A DNA stretch of 37,518 nucleotides from a virus, in the IMG/VR virus record IMGVR_UViG_3300048023_000340, positions 1 to 37,518 of that record. One strand, written 5' to 3'. The translations under genes were made by a program, and so were the position numbers. Below, piece by piece: positions 36,687 through 37,518 of the stretch. The notes beneath the pieces were generated by a model. That model made no database searches. It was not told the DNA's origin and was given only the letters and a program-made list of their open reading frames with translations. The stretch's first letter is position 1. Each line of letters starts with the position of its first letter.

Positions 36687-36781
36687 TAGAAGAGAACATC
36701 ATATCCTTTCTAGGACATTTGTTCCCCTTTCTATTGTGTTGAGAGATGAGCCGACCAGCAATGGCCGGCCATTTCTTTTTA
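36687..36781 (+). ncRNA. Candidate small structured RNA, about 95 bases
   Basis: Bounded by a promoter (36654-36680) and a terminator-like stem ending in TCTTTTT (36774-36780). Internal pairing is visible: GAACA (36693-36697) with TGTTC (36719-36723), and within it TCCT with AGGA. No reading frame of note. It could equally be the leader of the zinc-ribbon gene at 36800. Confidence 0.35.
36753..36780 (+). terminator. Terminator-like stem-loop
   Basis: GCCGACC can pair with GGCCGGC with one mismatch, or the perfect palindrome AATGGCCGGCCATT can fold alone. Either is followed by TCTTTTT. Confidence 0.5.
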
Positions 36782-36799
36782 ATATGATAAAGTGGGCCT

Positions 36800-36907
36800 A
36801 TGACAATTTATGTAAAAGACTGTGATGAATGCTTACAACCAATGTGGGAGGACTTACTAAATGATGAAGGTATCTGCGAAAATTGTCAACAACACCAAGA
36901 AGATTAA
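36800..36907 (+). CDS. Small zinc-ribbon-like protein, 35 aa
   Basis: ATG 36800 to TAA 36907. Two C-x2-C pairs (DCDEC at residues 7-11 and CENC at 26-29) lie 14 residues apart, enough for one zinc site. The remainder is acidic. The ribosome site is weak (AGTGGG). Such minimal zinc ribbons in phages often bind host transcription or translation factors. Function unknown. Confidence 0.5.
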   Translation: MTIYVKDCDECLQPMWEDLLNDEGICENCQQHQED

Positions 36908-36923
36908 TAACCTACTCTTCTTT

Positions 36924-36932
36924 TGTTATAAT
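36924..36932 (+). promoter_or_regulatory. Extended -10 promoter
   Basis: TGTTATAAT, the same nine bases as in the scaffold/capsid promoter (13972-13980). The start would be near 36939, shortly before the second zinc-ribbon gene. Confidence 0.5.
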
Positions 36933-36977
36933 TACATTTTTAAGAAGGACAAGGTAGCTAAAGGCATAAGAGAGTTT

Positions 36978-37064
36978 ATGTGTGCCGGCTGCGGTGGACA
37001 CTATACATATCCCTTTACTAGCAAAGATTATTTTATGTGTAATTCTTGTTGGAAAACTCTATAA
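36978..37064 (+). CDS. Tiny zinc-ribbon protein, 28 aa
   Basis: ATG 36978 with AAGAGAG upstream. The product reads MCAGCGGHYTYPFTSKDYFM then CNSCWKTL: two C-x2-C knuckles, the first followed by G, in the standard zinc-ribbon layout. A longer frame from ATG 36861 is open, but it overlaps the other zinc-ribbon gene in a different frame and would run across the promoter at 36924, so the short form is preferred. Confidence 0.5.
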   Translation: MCAGCGGHYTYPFTSKDYFMCNSCWKTL

Positions 37065-37079
37065 AAAAATTTTTTTTCT

Positions 37080-37108
37080 GCCTCGTATAAACGAGGCTAC
37101 TCTATAAT
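37080..37108 (+). promoter_or_regulatory. Hairpin promoter with degenerate palindrome
   Basis: Arms GCCTC (37080-37084) and GAGGC (37093-37097) enclose GTATAAAC (37085-37092). TATAAT (37103-37108) follows the core by 10 bases. This mirrors the leftward hairpin-plus-(-10) units at 33793, 34305 and 34742 with different arms. Confidence 0.5.
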
Positions 37109-37113
37109 AAATC

Positions 37114-37338
37114 TGCCTGGAAAAAGTTTCTAGGTACTGTATGAGGATACAGTTGAAGAAGAAAATAGCGTTTCTCTTTACAGATATGACAGCCCTGTTG
37201 TTGAGTTGAGTGAGATTGATTATTTCTTTTTTCTTTCATAGAGAAGGTGTGAGGACTTTTAACTAAAGACACAACTGCCTTCTCGCAACAAAGTTGGACA
37301 CTTTGTAAGGTCACTAAACCTCCTTCGGGAGGTTTTGT
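37114..37338 (+). ncRNA. Candidate structured RNA, about 225 bases
   Basis: Starts just after a TATAAT box and ends in a strong intrinsic terminator. Hairpins in order: CCTGGAAA/TTTCTAGG (37116-37123/37127-37134); ACTGTAT/ATACAGT with GAGG loop (37136-37142/37147-37153); a composite arm GAGAAGG/CCTTCTC (37241-37247/37278-37284) containing TGTG/CACA and CTTT/AAAG; ACAAAGT/ACTTTGT (37288-37294/37300-37306); and the terminator. Stem density is far above what the coding regions show. I did not match it to a known RNA class. Confidence 0.55.
37316..37337 (+). terminator. Strong intrinsic terminator with UUCG loop
   Basis: AAACCTCC (37316-37323) pairs perfectly with GGAGGTTT (37328-37335) around TTCG, the very stable C(UUCG)G tetraloop, and TT follows the stem. 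Ends the candidate RNA. Confidence 0.8.
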
Positions 37339-37367
37339 GCTATTATGAATTAAAAGAGGAGGAATGT

Positions 37368-37439
37368 ATGCCTAAAGGAATTGGATACCCTAAAGGAATG
37401 GCTAAAAAGAAAAAAGCCAAAAAGAAGAAGAAAAAATAA
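37368..37439 (+). CDS. Very basic small protein, 23 aa
   Basis: ATG 37368 follows AGAGGAGG; the ATG at 37364 is too close and stops at once. The product is MPKGIGYPKGMAKKKKAKKK plus three lysines. Short MPKG...KKK proteins are common in phage genomes; nucleic-acid binding is likely from charge. The stop overlaps the next start (TAATG). Confidence 0.6.
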   Translation: MPKGIGYPKGMAKKKKAKKKKKK

Positions 37440-37518
37440 TGGCTGAATTTCAAGGTAAGCAGGTAAGCCTTAATAAACCAAGTAGGATTAGTAAAGGCGA
37501 ACCAGGACACGGAAGAAA
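37439..37518 (+). CDS. N-terminal fragment of small conserved phage protein (cut by window end)
   Basis: Begins at ATG 37439 overlapping the preceding stop and runs off the window after 26 codons. The visible part, AEFQGKQVSLNKPSRISKGE, recalls small phage proteins that start with V-x-L-N-K-P and continue with a KVYVKDPKTGN-like segment (DUF5872/6321-type). The rest is not present, so the family call is tentative. Confidence 0.4.
   Translation, partial: MAEFQGKQVSLNKPSRISKGEPGHGR

Noticed and set aside
36861-36977. N-terminal extension of the second zinc-ribbon protein
   Set aside because: The segment overlaps the first zinc-ribbon gene in another frame and would contain an exact extended -10 promoter; the ATG at 36978 is simpler.
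37102-37314. Leftward open frame of 70 codons across the candidate structured RNA
   Set aside because: It has no ribosome site, its amino acid pattern looks random, and several perfect stem-loops run through it; an RNA is a better explanation.
35505-37367. tRNA genes in the gene-poor right part
   Set aside because: No cloverleaf with a TTC-type T-loop and a 7-pair acceptor stem could be assembled by eye.

Overview
This window looks like most of a tailed-phage genome, probably a short-tailed phage (podovirus-like) of a marine or aquatic bacterium. By eye the DNA is roughly one-third GC. Genes are tightly packed, often joined by TAATG or ATGA overlaps or 8-11 base overlaps, and most have AGGAG-type ribosome sites. 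Both edges cut through genes. No terminase, DNA polymerase, integrase, tape-measure protein, tRNA or CRISPR array is visible; a terminase would be expected just outside the window beside the cut portal gene. A Gram-positive, perhaps actinobacterial, host is suggested by an r1t-type holin and by a Ser/Thr linker ending in TTTTTTTLP in a secreted protein. That assignment is inference.

Layout. 1-28220, rightward, virion and lysis genes: portal C-terminus, two small proteins, a 2093-residue protein, five medium-sized virion-type proteins, a promoter with a folded leader, scaffold, SU10/DUF5309-type major capsid protein, decoration-like protein, adaptor, beta-rich tail/nozzle-like protein, fibre-type proteins (two very glycine-rich), then a lysis region. 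The lysis region holds holin-like membrane proteins, a very acidic secreted and anchored protein, a DUF5675 protein and an r1t-type holin, followed by a metallophosphoesterase. 28236-35889, leftward, early-type genes: PD-(D/E)XK-like nuclease, secreted lysozyme-like protein, Rad52-family annealing protein, a small helix-turn-helix protein, many small unknown proteins, an SH3/KOW-like protein and a SprT-like zinc protease. 35890-36800 is a control region with no gene found. From 36800 rightward come tiny zinc-ribbon and basic proteins and two candidate structured RNAs.

Regulation is the striking part. The palindrome TTGTTTAAACAA (core TGTTTAAACA) occurs 17 times between about 9.5 and 34.8 kb, with degenerate copies clustered in the control region. 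It sits at promoters, against ribosome sites, at a stop codon and inside genes. At three leftward gene starts it lies inside hairpins whose arms change together while the core stays fixed, with a -10-like TATRRT box 8 bases further on. The scaffold/capsid operon starts at an exact extended -10 promoter carrying the same palindrome. It has a 150-base leader that can be drawn as three successive H-type pseudoknots. The capsid gene has two copies of its ribosome site flanking an anti-ribosome-site sequence. Together these suggest layered transcriptional and translational control built on one repeated operator plus folded RNA leaders. The 73-residue helix-turn-helix protein, which carries the palindrome inside its own gene, is one possible binding factor.
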